Origin: Rhynchopus sp. YZ270_cl-10
Taxonomy: Eukaryota > Euglenozoa > Diplonemea > Diplonemida > Diplonemidae
DNA: 64,000 nt
Assembly: GCA_964035575.1 (NCBI GenBank)
Contig: OZ037930.1
Span: 124,001 to 188,000 of the forward strand
Direction of reading: 5' to 3'
The translations under genes and the position numbers were made by a program. A model generated the notes under the pieces. The model saw only the letters and a program-made list of their open reading frames with translations. It did no database searches and was not told the origin of the DNA. This document shows, in pieces, positions 44,523 through 56,946 of the stretch; the first letter of the stretch is position 1, and each line of letters opens with the position of its first letter.

Positions 44523-45126
44523 CTGTGTAGAGAGAGAGGGCGGTTATGTTTTATGGGGGGCAATAAAAGGGGCACAATAAGAAAGTTCGATGTTCCAGAG
44601 AGGTGTGGTTTCGGGGGAAAAAAACGGTTGATATTATATAACCGCACCACAAAGCAGAAGCGGGGGGTCAAGAGAAAGAGTGGGGAAGAGAGACTCTCTG
44701 TAGAGATGGCTGTGCATCAGATCCAAAAAAAACTTGTTTGAGGTGCGGAGGGTGGGAAATTTGGAAAAGGTGTCGTTGAGAAAAAACAAACAACGGACCT
44801 GCTGTGCGAAAAAACGAGCGCTTCTCCGCGCGCGACATTTTGTGGGGGAGAATAAAAGTTAAAAACATTTTTGAAAAAGGCTTGTTGCATTCCCACTATC
44901 GTTTCCGCTCTGCTGTCACTACGTTTCCACTCCATTCGGTTTTCTCTAACTTTTAACCCACGACGGAGGGGAAAAATGTACATACTGGAGATACAGGTTC
45001 TGGAAACGGCATCGGTTCACCAAAGGTAGAGGATGCGTTAAGGAACTGTCGGTTCGTGGTGGGGCTCGTCACAAGAAAGAAGCTGTGTTGATTTTTTGGG
45101 GGTGTGTTTCGTTCAAGAGTACACGA

Positions 45127-48100
45127 TCATATTACATACGATTCAGTGGTGTGCGGACCATGCTCACACACATCAGACAGATCACACCAGAGAAAGCCGC
45201 CATCTTTGAACTGCACACGGAACTGCGTACCGTGCCCTGGCTCGAAGCTTTCCACCTTCCCAAAGCTATGCCGGGATTGAATGTAGACTGTCTCGCCCAG
45301 CTCCACTGCTGCGGGGTGCGTGGTGCGGATCTCCACGGGGGTGGTGTTGAGCGCGCCGTCGAGCTCTGTGCTGCCAGCAGGAAGCACACAGAGAAGCGCC
45401 GCCTTGCGTGGGTATGCAAGAGGCGAGCCTGTGGGCGACCCGCTGCCCTGCGAAATGATTTCGTCCATCAGACGTTCCTCTAGCTGCCGCTGCAGTGCGG
45501 CCTCCTGCCCTGCACGCAACTCCTCCTGTGCGGCCTCATTCAGCTCAGGTGAGCCAGGCAGCGCCAACCGCTCTACAAGACTCCGTTCGATGCTCCGGTT
45601 CCGCTCGCGACGCTCAATCTCCTTCCGTGCACGCTCATCGCGGCTTCCAACCAAAGCCTCCTGTGCAGCATGCTTCATCTGGTCAAGCTCAAGGAAATGC
45701 TGCATCTCGGACCCTGCAAAAAAAAAAAGGAGGTAAAATGTCGTTTTTCAGCGAATTTTCATACCGTACGACGCAATGTCGAAATTCGCCTCCTCCTCGT
45801 CAAGCTCTATGGCCCTGCGTGCTGTTTCTTCTGCCTTTTCTAACGTCCACCGCTGCATCGCTGCGAGATGTGTTGCGTGCTCCGTCGCCTCCGCTGCAAG
45901 GAGTGCTGCCCAGGCTGCGTCCTCCTCTGCTGCCACCGCGGCACGGCCTTCGTCCTCATCCTTGAGGAGAAAGGCAGAGGCGTTTGCCATGCGCTCTGCC
46001 AGCTCACGTTCGGCACGTTCCCGCTCCTCAGCTGCGTATTTCTCTGCATTGGCAAGCCGGTCCGCCTCCTCCTGACGTTTCTTCTCGGCAAGCTCCGCAA
46101 GCACCTCTGCACGCACCTTGTTCAGCATTTCCACATTCGCCTCGAGAATCACCTTCCGCACAGCGCTCAACGCTGTCAACGCCCGCGACCATGCCTGCAC
46201 AATCTCAGCAGATCCCTGAAGGGCGTCCTTCCGCAGCTTCTCCAAATGCAAGAACGCCTCTGCCTTCATAAACACCTTGGTCTTCCCAAGCTGCGCCATT
46301 TCCTTTTTAAGTCCAGCGACATCAAGAATCTTGACACAAGTGTCGGTCCCTTTCGCAGCGCCAGGGCAGAGTACGCGGTACTTAAAAAAGAAGTCGTCGT
46401 GAAGAAGACGGACAGGGAAGCCTGCTTTGCGGATTCGAACCTGAAAAGAGAAAAAAACGTTTATACGAAAGACTCTCGTCTTCAAAAGGCGGGGGTTGGT
46501 ATGAGGTATCAAATGCGCGTTGAGGGTTTAAGAAGGGGAACATACCGTGCCGAGCACGCCGGAGCTGCTGAGCTGTGCTAGGGTGGAGACGCCGTCGAAG
46601 TTGAGTGGCTTCTTTGCGGGGTGCGGTTTGATGCATCTGTGGTGGTGTTGTTTTGGAGGATGTGTGGCGAGCCGACGTGGTTTCAACAGCAATGAACCAA
46701 TTTTGAAAGAAAATTCGTTCATTTATCAGTGTGGGGTGGACCTCAACCATGCTGTCCTACACCCATTTTCGACAAGCTAACATACCTGATCCAATGTGGA
46801 TTCGTAGCGTTGATGAGGTCCATCAGATCCTTCAGCTGGTTCTTGTAGAACCCACCCACCGTAGCGCGGGCTCCCTTCGCTTCCAGGTCAGGCTCTGGCA
46901 GCAAGCCTGCGGTTGTTGTGGTTTGTGTTTGAGTTCTAGTATAAAACCCCCCCTTTCGTCCTAAACGATAAAAATGAAAGATTAACACTTGAAATACAAA
47001 GCCCGCTCATGGCACTGTACCTCTATGAAATACCCCCCCTTCTTTATGGATTTGTTGTTTGAAAACTTGGTTGTATTAGTGTAGCCACCCTAGAGTGTGC
47101 TCCACGTTGTGTTGATCGCATCCAAGAAATATACCTTGCAAATAAGTGTCGGCAGAGGCCCTCATCATCATCTTGAATGCGTCCTTGAGGGTGTCTCTGT
47201 TCTTCTCCAGGAAGCCTGGGGTCGAGTAGTTCACATCCTTCGCATAGTGCTTCACAATGAAGCTCTCTTTGCTCAGCTTCTTGATCGCGAAGAACTCGTT
47301 TGGCGAGTGGTACTCCATCACCTTGTCGAGGAAGCTTTCGTCGCTTCCACTCCCGAGGGCACACTCCTCGTCGAGAAGGGACATGATACCACCTTTGCCG
47401 CACACCATCTGGAGACAGGGAGTGTTATCGGGGAAGATGACGGACGTTACATCGATGCCTTCTGCCCTGCATTCATCCATATCACGTTGGAAGATGTAGG
47501 TGTTGTAGTGGTGCTGGAGACTTTCGTTGGCAAGGTTGATGCAGAGCTGTTCGAAGGAGTTTACCTCAAAGTCTTCGAAGCCGAAGATATCGAGGAGGCC
47601 GATCCAGTTGCCGTCCCCACCTACGTCGAGGAGATCGTTGCAGGTGCTGATGAGGGCGCTGAATTCGTTGTCGTAGAGATGCTTGGAGAGGGAGTCGCGG
47701 CAGTCGGCAGCCTTGACAGGGGGGAGGAGACGCTCGACAGAGTTGCCGCCGATATTCATGACAGTGACGCAGAGCTCGCGCTGCATGATGTCGCCGTCGA
47801 TTTCCCACAGCTTGATGGTCGTCTGCAGAGCGGGCATCGTGGAGGCCTTGATGTTGCTGCCCTCGCCGTTCGCGTCGAATTCGACGTTCTGCAAGTGCAG
47901 AATACCCCCCACAACCTTCCACATAGACTTCACCTCCTCCTCGGTCTGCCCAATCTCCTTGAGCGCGTCGACGACCTCCTGGTACTCTTCGGCGGAGTCG
48001 AATTCTTTGTTGGTCGTGCAGTTGCCGGAGGTGATGCTTTTGTATTCAGAGTCGTTTCCTGTTGAGGGGTGAGGGAGGGGGGTATTTGGTAAGGCCCGAG

Positions 48101-51100
48101 GGGGGCCTGCTAGTGACACGTGGAATTTGGTGTATAAAATGAAATACCCCCCCTTCTTTGTTTATTCGTTGTTTGTTGTTTGTTGATCGCATCCATCCTC
48201 GTCCGTACTTCAGGAAAAGCACACAGCACTTTTGGTGGTATTGAAATGCCCTGTGAAACCGTCCGCACTTTTTTTTTTTTTTTTTTTTTTTTTCAAACCC
48301 CAAAAGTCCCGAAAACCCCGAAAAACCCGCGTCCTGAAGTACGGTGGAGAGGTGGAGCACAAGGGGGGAAGGGGAAAACGGTAAAACTCATGACAATCGA
48401 CGAGCGCGTCTTTCATTTCCAGACGTATTGCATACTCGTACAAAATGAAATACCCCCCCTTCTTTGTTTATTCGTTGTTTGTTGTTTGTTGATCGCATCC
48501 ATCAGGACCCTTAATAGGGACGCGCAGCGCTCTCGAAGAGAGAAGTGATCGCCTGTAGCTGCTCGTTTGTCTTCGCTTTGTCTCCTCTGGTGAATCGGTC
48601 CGCTCTCTGCTGTTTTGTCCCCACGTGAGCGCACCTCAGGGTCATCCCGTTCTGCTTTGCCGCCGCAAACATCTCCGACAGAATGGCGTTCGCCGCAAAG
48701 TTGCTGCTGTGTCCCCGCTCAATGCAGAAGACGGCAGACAAGTTGTCGACCTTCATGTGTACAGTGCACGCGCTGGTGTATTTTGCCGCCAATAGCACAG
48801 ACTTAGCTGCCGCATACAGCTCCTTCAGGAAGATTGAGGTGTCCTCGTGGCCTGCGCCGAACGTTCCCTGCGCAACCTTCTCGTCTTCGTCGTCTTCCAG
48901 GATTGCTGCCCACTCTGCTTTTGAGGCGTCTGACCACACTGTGATTGTCTTAGTGGGGGGTTGTAGGATCCAGCTGTTTGTCGTCATCAATGATATCCGC
49001 TTTCGCACTTCAAAATTCACACTGGGAGGTACTTCGACATGTATGTCCCACAAAAGAACGTTCTGAAGTGTCTTCGAAGCCAGGTTTTGCACGAAGGTGA
49101 TGGCTGCTGGTAATGTGCACAGTGGTGTGTGTGTTGTGTACGAATGCCACACTATGCATCCAAAAACTACGTAGAACTGGCGTGGCGTCAGCTTCCCCGT
49201 GCGCAGCGCGGCCAGTTCATCCTTCTGCACAAACTTTTCGAGCCATGCCGGTTCAGATCGGAATGTGTGTTTCTCCAAGTTAAATTCCACTCCGAATACG
49301 CAGAACTGTTGTGTAGGGGTACCGTACGTCGGATCGTCCATGTTGAGTTCGACGTTTGCTTTGTCGCATCGTTCGCAGAATGACGAAAATTGTGCCACCG
49401 CTTCCTCTCGGGATTGTTGTATGACGATGAAGTTGTCTATCCAGCAGATACCAAACTCTTCGGGCAATAGTACACGCGAGCAGCGTTGTGCAATCGCTGG
49501 AGCGAACGACCAACCCATCGCCAAGCAATTTAACACTGTCCTAGTGAATTGTCCCCGTTCTCCTGCGGTGTTGACACCAAAAAACGGTCGGATGCTTGCG
49601 TCTACTTCGATTTGGTAGAACCAACTTCTAGCGTCGGACAGAACGACCCAATTGCTGTTCACTATTCTGTGGATAACAGCCGTGATGTGCGGCAGTCTCA
49701 TCTGCGGTGGCGGACCCATCGACCTGTTCAGCTTTCTGCCATCCACCACGAATCGCAAACCCCCCGACTTTTTCTCCACAGTGAAGGCATGCAGAATCAC
49801 TTCTTGGGGTGCAGAAGTTCGCGACAGGACGCCGAAGTCGATGAGGGTATCCAGATGTTGAGCCATGTGACGCGAGGTACCTCTCCTTATCCCAGCTTGC
49901 TTGTCCCAACCCTCCTTCAGGTGTGATACGAATGTTTCTCTCTTACGGATGATCTGCAGAATGTCTTCCAGCTCGTTCTCCTTGTCGAGGCTCTCCAATG
50001 TGTCTAAGCAGATGCGTCCTCTCGATATCGCAGCAATGTAGTCCTGGTCTGTTCCTCCTGCACGCGCCTCGGCGGGAGGACGAATGTTCGTGGCGCTGCT
50101 TCGTACGCATAGCGAGTTGTCGTACAGGCTCAGAAGCCCCGCATCCTCAGACGGTGATTGTGAGTCCTCCAATATGGTTTGTATGAAAGTTTGTTCTGAA
50201 TCTGCGGGTAAATCGTCGCATGTTCCTTCTTTGTTGTGGACGGGGCTAAGGTCGTGGTTGTAATATCTTGGGTATGGTATTTTAAAAGCCTGCGGGATGG
50301 GTGCTTCATGCACGAACTTCAGTCTTCTAGGTGCAGGGGCTTCGACAGCAAAGTCGTCTGTTCGACCCGTTGCAGACCTCCTTTCGGCAAGTAGCGGATG
50401 AGACCCTCCACCGTGTCGTGTCGCGTGATCATCTGGATCTGTTCCAACGGTACTCTCTTGTTGTTGAGGTGGTGCGCCGCTCCTCGCCTTAGGGAGTGAG
50501 GAGTGAGGTTCTGATTTACTCTTTTCAACGATTTGCCTATTGTCCTGTAAGAGAGGTCTTTGAATAGTCGGTCGGAGCCCTTCGATTTCTTCATCTGACC
50601 CTTTAAAGCTTTCAACATCGACGGAGCCATATCCATTCCTGTGTGTTTCCCGAGGCGGAAAGGGTCTGACTTCGTGTCGACCCAGTGGACCCCAATCTGT
50701 GCAGTATGGTCGTTCATCGAAATTTCTTCTGCTTTGAGTCCCAACACGTCTGAGCATCGTGCTGCCCCTTGCCACATCATCGTCAACGCCAGCTTCAGCG
50801 ATGGGTTTTTGGCTAAAGATATAGCCTTGCGTATCTCCTCTGTTGTCGCCGGAGGTGCTTGGGTCGTCGGCTTCAGCGCTCCCAATCTCCTCAGTGCCCG
50901 TTGGTAGTCGGCCAACAGTTGCGAACCTTCGGTTCTCGTATTCGCCATTCGTTTCAGCGCTGCCGACGCTACGATTGAGGTTTGTAATGCTGCTGATGGG
51001 AGCATGTTTTCCATTGTTCGCTTCTTCTCTAACCACAGAATGATCGCCTCGTCGTACCCTAGCTCTGTCTTCATGTGTTGCTCCCAATTTGTTTTGAACT

Positions 51101-52895
51101 CGTTCAGACGGCGCCACACGCTTCGCAGCTCCCCCATGTACGACCCCGATAACGCCTGTGACAGAGTGTGTTGCGCCTTCTCCATGACCAGCCGAGCTTG
51201 TTCTGTGGTGAGTGGCATTTCCTTCTGTCGTGGACGTCCGAGATGCGAAGGAGGTCTTTCTTCCAGCAAAGCGCTCAGGCTGAGGTTCCTCGGGGGCGCC
51301 GCCCCCCGTGAATTTTCTTCCCTGTTGTCGGGTTCTAGGGTTGTCTTCTCTTTTATCTTCTTCTTCGTCGCCAATATTCTGCCTCTGATCCCCAATGACC
51401 CCATTGTTGCCGGTGTTGTCTTGCTTGGTGTAGTGTTTTGAATTTTCTTCCCTATTGTAGTCATTAAGTTGTCGTCTTTTGTTTGGTATTGTCCCCGTAT
51501 CGTGCTCGGTGTAGTGTTTTGAATTTTCTTCCCTATTGTCGCCATTAAATTGTCGTCTTTTGTTTGGTATTGTCCCCGTATCGTGCTTTGTGTCGTGTTT
51601 TGAATTTTCTTCCCTATTGTCGCCATTAAATTGTCGTCTTTTGTTTGGTATTGTCCCCGTATCGTGCTTTGTGTCGTGTTTTGAATTTTCTTCCCTATTG
51701 TCGCCATTAAATTGTCGTCTTTTGCTTGGTATTGTCCCCGTATCTTCTTTTTTGTAGCGTCCTGCATTGTCTTCCCTGATGTCCTCCCGATAGTACTCCT
51801 GTTTTCTTGTATTTCTTCCCCTGTCAGTCAACGTCTGGGCCCTGCGTACCTTCTTAACTCCTTTCCCGTGTTGCCCCAGTAGTCTCGGTCGCGCCCCCTC
51901 GTATCGTCTCCTCCCCTGTCCCTGTCGTCTCTCTTCTCCTTGGCGTCCCTCCCTGAATCCCGCGTCTTCGACGGTACCTCTGCGTGCGGCTGCTTCTTGG
52001 CCGTGTCCATAATGCGAGCTTGGATGACTTTTGAGAAGTCATCCACCGCGTATCCCTTTGCTTTAGACTCGTACATCATCCTTCCGGCAGCATTAGCCCC
52101 AATAATTGTGGTCGAGGTGAGTTCTACTATGGTGTTGTGTATGGGCGTCAGGAACTTGGTTGCGGGTGGGTCCTCTGAGTCCTCGATCAGCGCCAGGGAG
52201 TTGTCCAGCGCCTCGAAGCATCTTAGGACGCCCTTTTGATACTCGAGTGCATTGTCAAAAGTGGGTAGGGTCGACTCCCTGAATGCCTTTCCTACCTTTT
52301 CCCTGATCTCCTTTCTGATGCGGCTGTTTTGGATGTTTTTCCAGGTTGCAACAACATACGGCGAGAAATCAGCGTCGAGTGCCGTTTGCTGGGACTTCTT
52401 GATAAACTCTATAGTTTTCTTGAGACTCTCGTTCTCCTGCTGCAGAAAATCCAAACGTGCAAAAGTGTGCATGAAAAGCTTCTTAGCGGTTTCCGGAATC
52501 ACTGCGAGGAGCCCTTCCACCGTGTCCTCTGCGTCGTCGTCCTCCTCGTCCTGCTGCTGCTGCTCGATCGGCTTTTCCTTTTTCACCTTCGTTCTTGGCG
52601 CACGTCTCCACGCGCACACCGGACACACCCATCTCTCTGTCTTCTTGAGGAAGTCTGTGATCACCCCTTCAGGGATTAGCCCCGTGTTCCGCATGCACGT
52701 CTTCGTGCACTGTCTGCCGCAGCCCATGCAGCCAAGGACACCCTTTTTGTGCATGACACCGCACGAAGGAAAAATGCACTCATCTTCGGTGTCCGGTTCC
52801 ATTGCATTTGCTTTGGGTACTGGGGGTTTGATCTGATCCCAAATGACCTTATCCCCACCCGGCCAGCTATCCCAGGGAACAGCCACAGATGACAT

Positions 52896-52929
<34 letters not shown>

Positions 52930-53920
52930 CAAACCCCAAAAGTCCCGAAAACCCCGAAAAACCCGCGTCCTGAAGTACGGTGGAGAGGTGGAGCACAAGG
53001 GGGGAAGGGGAAAACGGTAAAACTCATGACAATCGACGAGCGCGTCTTTCATTTCCAGACGTATTGCATACTCGTACAAAAAAAAAAGTCATACCTAAAT
53101 GGTACATCCCCTTATCCGCCCCACGCACCACCAAATAGAAGGAGTGGTAGCACCTCTCCCCTGGCCCTGCGAAGATGATTCGGCTCTTCTCAAGAAGGTA
53201 TTTAATCACGAACGCGCCGACCAGGTTCCCTTCGTGGTCGAACTTGACCTTCATGAACTTCCCGAAACGCGAGGAGTTGTCGTTGCGCGCCGTCTTCGCG
53301 TTGCCCCAGGTTTCCAACGGCGGCGACGTCATGTTGATCTTCCTGCCTACATTCAGCCCTGCCTCCTTCATCTCTTGGTTGCCTGCCTTTGTTGAGACAT
53401 TCGCTAGGTATTTCATCACAATCTTTGACGCCTCGGTTTTCCCCGCACCACTTTCCCCGGAAACTAAAATGCATTGGTTTTGGCTGTCATTTACCATTTC
53501 GTGGTATGTGTTGTGCGCGACTGCCCAGGAGTGCGGAAGTTGTGTTTCAACCCTGTCGCCTTCTGCGAGGTACTTTGGCATGTTGTCGTCGGTGTACCAA
53601 GGGATTTGGAAGTTGAAGGGGTTGAGGGCAACAACGATGGGCCCGATGTTGGTGTAGATGACATCTCGCATGTAGCGGAGCTTGAGGGAGCGGAGGATGG
53701 TCGCATCGTGGAGCAGGGTCAGGTCCATCAGGTCGTCTTTGTCCTCGTTGACAGTGTCCTCCCTCGCTATGGTGATCTCATCGATCGAGAGCTTCCCGCA
53801 CACACCGCCCCCCTCCGTCGCCTTGCACTCCCCAACCTTTCCGTCCCATTTCGTTACCGTTCCGACAGTCCAGCTATCCGTAGGGTCATGATAGAACACC
53901 AAGGCACCCTCCTCAATCAT
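45127..53920 (-). CDS. Myosin heavy chain, six exons
   Basis: Exons are 53920-53095, 48058-47135, 46906-46786, 46636-46546, 46440-45765 and 45713-45127. They total 3225 bp with consistent phases, giving 1074 residues. All donors are GTAT. A short SH3-like N-terminus precedes the motor. P-loop GESGAGKT is at residues 155-162, switch I NDNSSRFGKF at 213-222 and switch II DIFGFE at 432-437. The actin-binding/converter region includes LINATNPHWIR and CIKPHPAKKP. A short neck with one IQ-like stretch (QAWSRALTA) leads to a Glu/Ala/Arg-rich coiled coil. The C-terminus has a compact beta-rich segment (VELGETVYIQSRHSFGKVES) resembling an SH3/Tudor-type fold. It should be an ATP-driven actin motor; the class cannot be fixed. 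TTGACACAG ends 21 nt before the ATG. Intron 1 (5036 bp) holds a retroelement; without it the intron would be about 90 bp. Confidence 0.93.
46741..47127. repeat. Repeat fragments in myosin introns 2 and 3
   Basis: Bases 46741-46776 (intron 3) and 46990-47022 (intron 2) match opposite halves of the 110-nt dispersed repeat. Bases 47026-47127 match the outer parts of the retroelement terminal segment (CTTCTTT region and GTTGATCGCATCC). It is a decayed relic. Confidence 0.6.
48511..51831 (-). other. Retroelement part: reverse transcriptase / RNase H frame
   Basis: A long open frame overlapping the recombinase frame in its 5' half. The C-terminal 550 residues carry RT and RNase H homology (regions VVLSDARSWFYQI, LAMGWSFAPAIAQ and VWSDASKAEWAAIL). 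Part of the VIPER-like element; open throughout. Confidence 0.85.
50319..51767 (-). other. Retroelement part: tyrosine recombinase frame
   Basis: 482 codons. The C-terminal half has the recombinase signature (GAARCSDVLGL, then HSLRRGAAHHL, then the RHDT region). A tyrosine recombinase in place of a DDE integrase places the element among YR retrotransposons. The N-terminus has a short internal repeat. Confidence 0.85.
51828..52895 (-). other. Retroelement part: gag-like frame with zinc-binding cluster
   Basis: 355 codons. Cys pairs near residues 45-95 (FPSCGV, CMGCGRQC, WVCPVCAW) suggest a PHD-like zinc fold. A Gln/Asp/Glu run and a charged C-terminus follow. Its stop overlaps the start of the next frame. 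Confidence 0.8.
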
Positions 53921-53941
53921 TTAACCCAAACCGTTTATTTT

Positions 53942-54940
53942 CTGTGTCAATGGACACAAAAAGAAGAGATTAAGATATTATCGATGGAGTTGATCCACCC
54001 GCGTCGTCTCCTCTAAAGAAAAAGAAAAAAATGAGAATATAGGAATTAAGATGACCCCTAGGCGTAAGGAAGGATACCTTACTTAGGAGGGAGAAAGGGA
54101 GGAGATGAACGGCACTGCTATCTTGCCATTGAGGGAGCAGAAAGTGGCAGGGGGGGAGAGGAAGGGGAGAGAGTGAGGTTAGTTGTGTAGAAGCGGGGAG
54201 AGGGAGGGGAGGGGGTGGGGTGGTGGTGCCTGTGGTGATTGTTGTAGTATTGGTGTGGCCGACTGACCCCAAAATAGCAGAAAGTAGCACAAAAAAATAG
54301 CACCCCCCTTTCAGCCACACCAAGTGTGCCTTTTTTTGCGATAAATCTGTTGTTGTGGCGGGCGCGTCAGTTTTTCTCATCGGGGGGAGAGGGGGATCAA
54401 CAAAACAAAAGAACCGCACCTTTTTTTATTATTTTGTCACCAGCCCTGGCGGGGTTGTGTTATTCAATGGGTCTTGCAATCGAAAGAAGTTTTTTTTAAC
54501 TCAGCATCGAAGTCCGAACACCGTTGCATGAGTGGGGTTGACACCCTCATCCCCTGGAGACAGCACCACCTTTTCCCCAAGGGTGCGGCAGGGTCCTAGC
54601 TGAAAAGCGCGAAAGGGGGTGGATCTGGCCTCTTTTTCTAGCCCCCCTTTTGAAAGATTTGTTGAGAGAGTGATGATATATTCGTTGCGCTGTTCTAAAA
54701 CGAGCGATAAAAAACGCAAAAGAGAAGGGCAAAAAAGCATGCCTCAGTCTCTTGCACACATCACCACAGAAAGAAAGAAGTTGTACTAATGAGAACTGTC
54801 CACGAGGGACTATAAGTAAGGTAAAGATATCGAGCTGGGGGGTGGCGAGTGGGGGGGGGAGACCGTCAGAGGATGTAGACAACAATATGTAATGTGGAAT
54901 GTATACATCACAAAGACATGTAAATGCAACCAAGTTTTCA
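53942..54940. other. Upstream flank of myosin, no gene seen
   Basis: Polypurine and G-rich stretches (54080-54240). No frame with reliable coding texture. Confidence 0.5.
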
Positions 54941-54947
54941 AAAAAAA

Positions 54948-55382
54948 ACAAGTAATTGCTATCGGAAAAAAAAACGGGGTGTGCTGTGGAACTCCACCCT
55001 ATAGAAATAATCTACAACACCCAGCACTCTGCTCTTCTTCAGGTATGCTAACGCTCTTCGTACGCTGCCAGACCCACTGGACGCCTGCATCTGATGAAAC
55101 GTTCAAGAAGGGGGGCTGTCCTCTTCATCCAGCACCATCTGATCGATAGCGTTGTTGGAAGTAGGCTCGGCGTGTTCCAGCTCGTTTTTGTCCACAGGGT
55201 CCCACGCAGTGTCGTCGTCGTTGGAGCAGTGTGGAAGAAGCACAGAATGCACAGACGACAACACGTCGATCACACCAGGTACATCAGCACCTCCAGCAAA
55301 TCGCTAGGATGCTATGGTGGTTTCGAAAATCGCGCGGGGTTTTTCGCAGCACACCCCGTTTTTTTTCTTAGCAATTACTTGT
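54948..55382. mobile_element. TIR element carrying a captured 3' exon
   Basis: CAAGTAATTGCTA at the left and TAGCAATTACTTG at the right are inverted; similarity continues inward as AAAACGGGGTGTGCTG. The element encloses the minus-strand exon at 55103-55303, which begins right after an AG, as if a spliced gene end had been captured. Confidence 0.6.
55103..55303 (-). CDS. Acidic C-terminal exon, possibly captured
   Basis: After the acceptor ATCCTAG the frame runs 66 codons to a stop: GADVPGVIDVLSSVHSV, then an acidic stretch (SNDDDTAWDPVDKNELEH) and VLDEEDSPPS. It has no ATG near its start, so it depends on an upstream exon that I cannot find. No family recognised. Confidence 0.5.
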   Translation of the reverse strand, partial: RFAGGADVPGVIDVLSSVHSVLLPHCSNDDDTAWDPVDKNELEHAEPTSNNAIDQMVLDEEDSPPS

Positions 55383-55487
55383 TCTTGTTGTTATTGTAAT
55401 TTTCAACCACCTTCCTTCAACCCTTGTAGGATCAGTCATATTTTTTTTCGCGAACATATGAAATGACATATTTCAAGAGAACAAATT

Positions 55488-56277
55488 AAAAAGGGTCCTT
55501 ATTTGCATTTTTGGGATCCGCCCGTGCAGTGGTGGGGTCAATCTCGAAAATTGGACAATTTTTTGACCACTTAAATTTTGAGAAATATGAGCCCGGTTGC
55601 TTATACGTGGGGCCCATTTTTGGCTAAAATTTTCCTCAAAATCTGGTTTTGTAAAATTGACCCTTTACTCCCCCCCCACATCGATTTCAATACTATACCT
55701 TACTTCACCTACGGTTCCCCTTACAGGGGGGGTGAAGGAAGGTAAGTTGATAAAAAGGGTCCTTATTTGCATTTTTGGGATCCGCCCGTGCAGTGGTGGG
55801 GTCAATCTCGAAAATTGGACAATTTTTTGACCACTTAAATTTTGAGAAATATGAGCCCGGTTGCTTATACGTGGGGCCCATTTTTGGCTAAAATTTTCCT
55901 CAAAATCTGGTTTTGTAAAATTGACCCTTTACTCCCCCCCCACATCGATTTCAATACTATACCTTACTTCACCTACGGTTCCCCTTACAGGGGGGGTGAA
56001 GGAAGGTAAGTTGAAAAAGGGTCCTTATTTGCATTTTTGGGATCCGCCCGTGCAGTGGTGGGGTCAATCTCGAAAATTGGACAATTTTTTGACCACTTAA
56101 ATTTTGAGAAATATGAGCCCGGTTGCTTATACGTGGGGCCCATTTTTGGCTAAAATTTTCCTCAAAATCTGGTTTTGTAAAATTGACCCTTTACTCCCCC
56201 CCCACATCGATTTCAATACTATACCTTACTTCACCTACGGTTCCCCTTACAGGGGGGGTGAAGGAAGGTAAGTTGAA
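55488..56277. repeat. Three tandem copies of a ~262-bp unit
   Basis: Units start near 55488, 55752 and 56014 and are almost identical over GGGTCCTTATTTGCATTTTT, GAGCCCGGTTGCTTATACGT and the CATCGATTTCAATACTATAC part. A fragment is at 12782-12885. The short frames in it are repeats, not genes. Confidence 0.95.
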
Positions 56278-56282
56278 AAAGG

Positions 56283-56398
56283 TTGACTTGAAATACAAAA
56301 GCCCTCTCGTGCCAGTGTACCTTGGTACAATGACCGGCTGTACCGTGGGGTGGACACCAACCATGTTGTCCTACATCCATTTCGTGGTTTACATCTTA
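56283..56398 (-). repeat. 110-nt dispersed repeat, fullest copy
   Basis: Minus strand: GATGTAAACCACGAAATGG, GTGTCCACCCCACGGTACAG, CCGGTCATTGTACCAAGG and GGGCTTTTGTATTTCAA. It contains short inverted segments (GGTACA/TGTACC). No poly(A) tail or clear RNA polymerase III boxes. Confidence 0.85.
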
Positions 56399-56946
56399 TA
56401 AAAAAACTCCACAAAAAAAAAATTGCAATCAAGCTATTAGTTTTTTTCTAAAAAAGCGCCAGTGCACAGTGTTCAGATATATATCATAAAAATAGACAAA
56501 AAATTCTTGTACCTGTACAAAAAAATAGTCCCAAGTTGGCCTGAGGTCTCAAAAGTATCAACGAAATGAGAATTTTTTGAAACGTGCAAACGCCCCACAC
56601 CGTACATTTCGGGCAGACGCACTGATTCTCCGCTCAGCCATCAAACCCAGAGACTTCTAATACTGTGCCAACCATTTTTACGGGTCCTATGATACGGTAC
56701 AACACTATTGTTATTATCTACTGTACGTGAAAAAAAAACGGGAAAGAAAAAGACTAGCGAGGGAGGAATTATTTTACTTTATTTTTTTTGCAATGAATAT
56801 CTCCCCTTCACCTCTCACGAAGAGAAGTGGGAGAGGGACTCGATCAATCCATGCACGTAAAGTAAGGGGAGCTTTTTCTGTTGATGACATGCCCATCATG
56901 CAACAGCAGGGGTATAGAGTAAATGCGAAGCAAAAAAATAATAATT

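Larger units (their letters stand above)
48137..53082 (-). mobile_element. VIPER/Ngaro-like tyrosine-recombinase retroelement, looks whole
   Basis: Fossil treatment. On the minus strand the order is terminal segment A1 (53082-52930), poly(A) tract, gag-like frame (52895-51828), tyrosine-recombinase frame (51767-50319), reverse transcriptase/RNase H frame (ending 48511), then B1 (48503-48442), A2 (48441-48294) and B2 (48198-48137). A1/A2 and B1/B2 are identical by eye. This is the split-direct-repeat layout of Ngaro/VIPER-type elements, and the gag, recombinase, RT order is that of VIPER. It appears whole and young. It lies in the first intron of the myosin gene, same strand. Relics are at 3438-3650 and 47026-47127. 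Confidence 0.9.

Noticed and set aside
47097-48065. 322-codon plus-strand frame
   Set aside because: Exact antisense of myosin exon 2, which carries the switch II motif in the right context.
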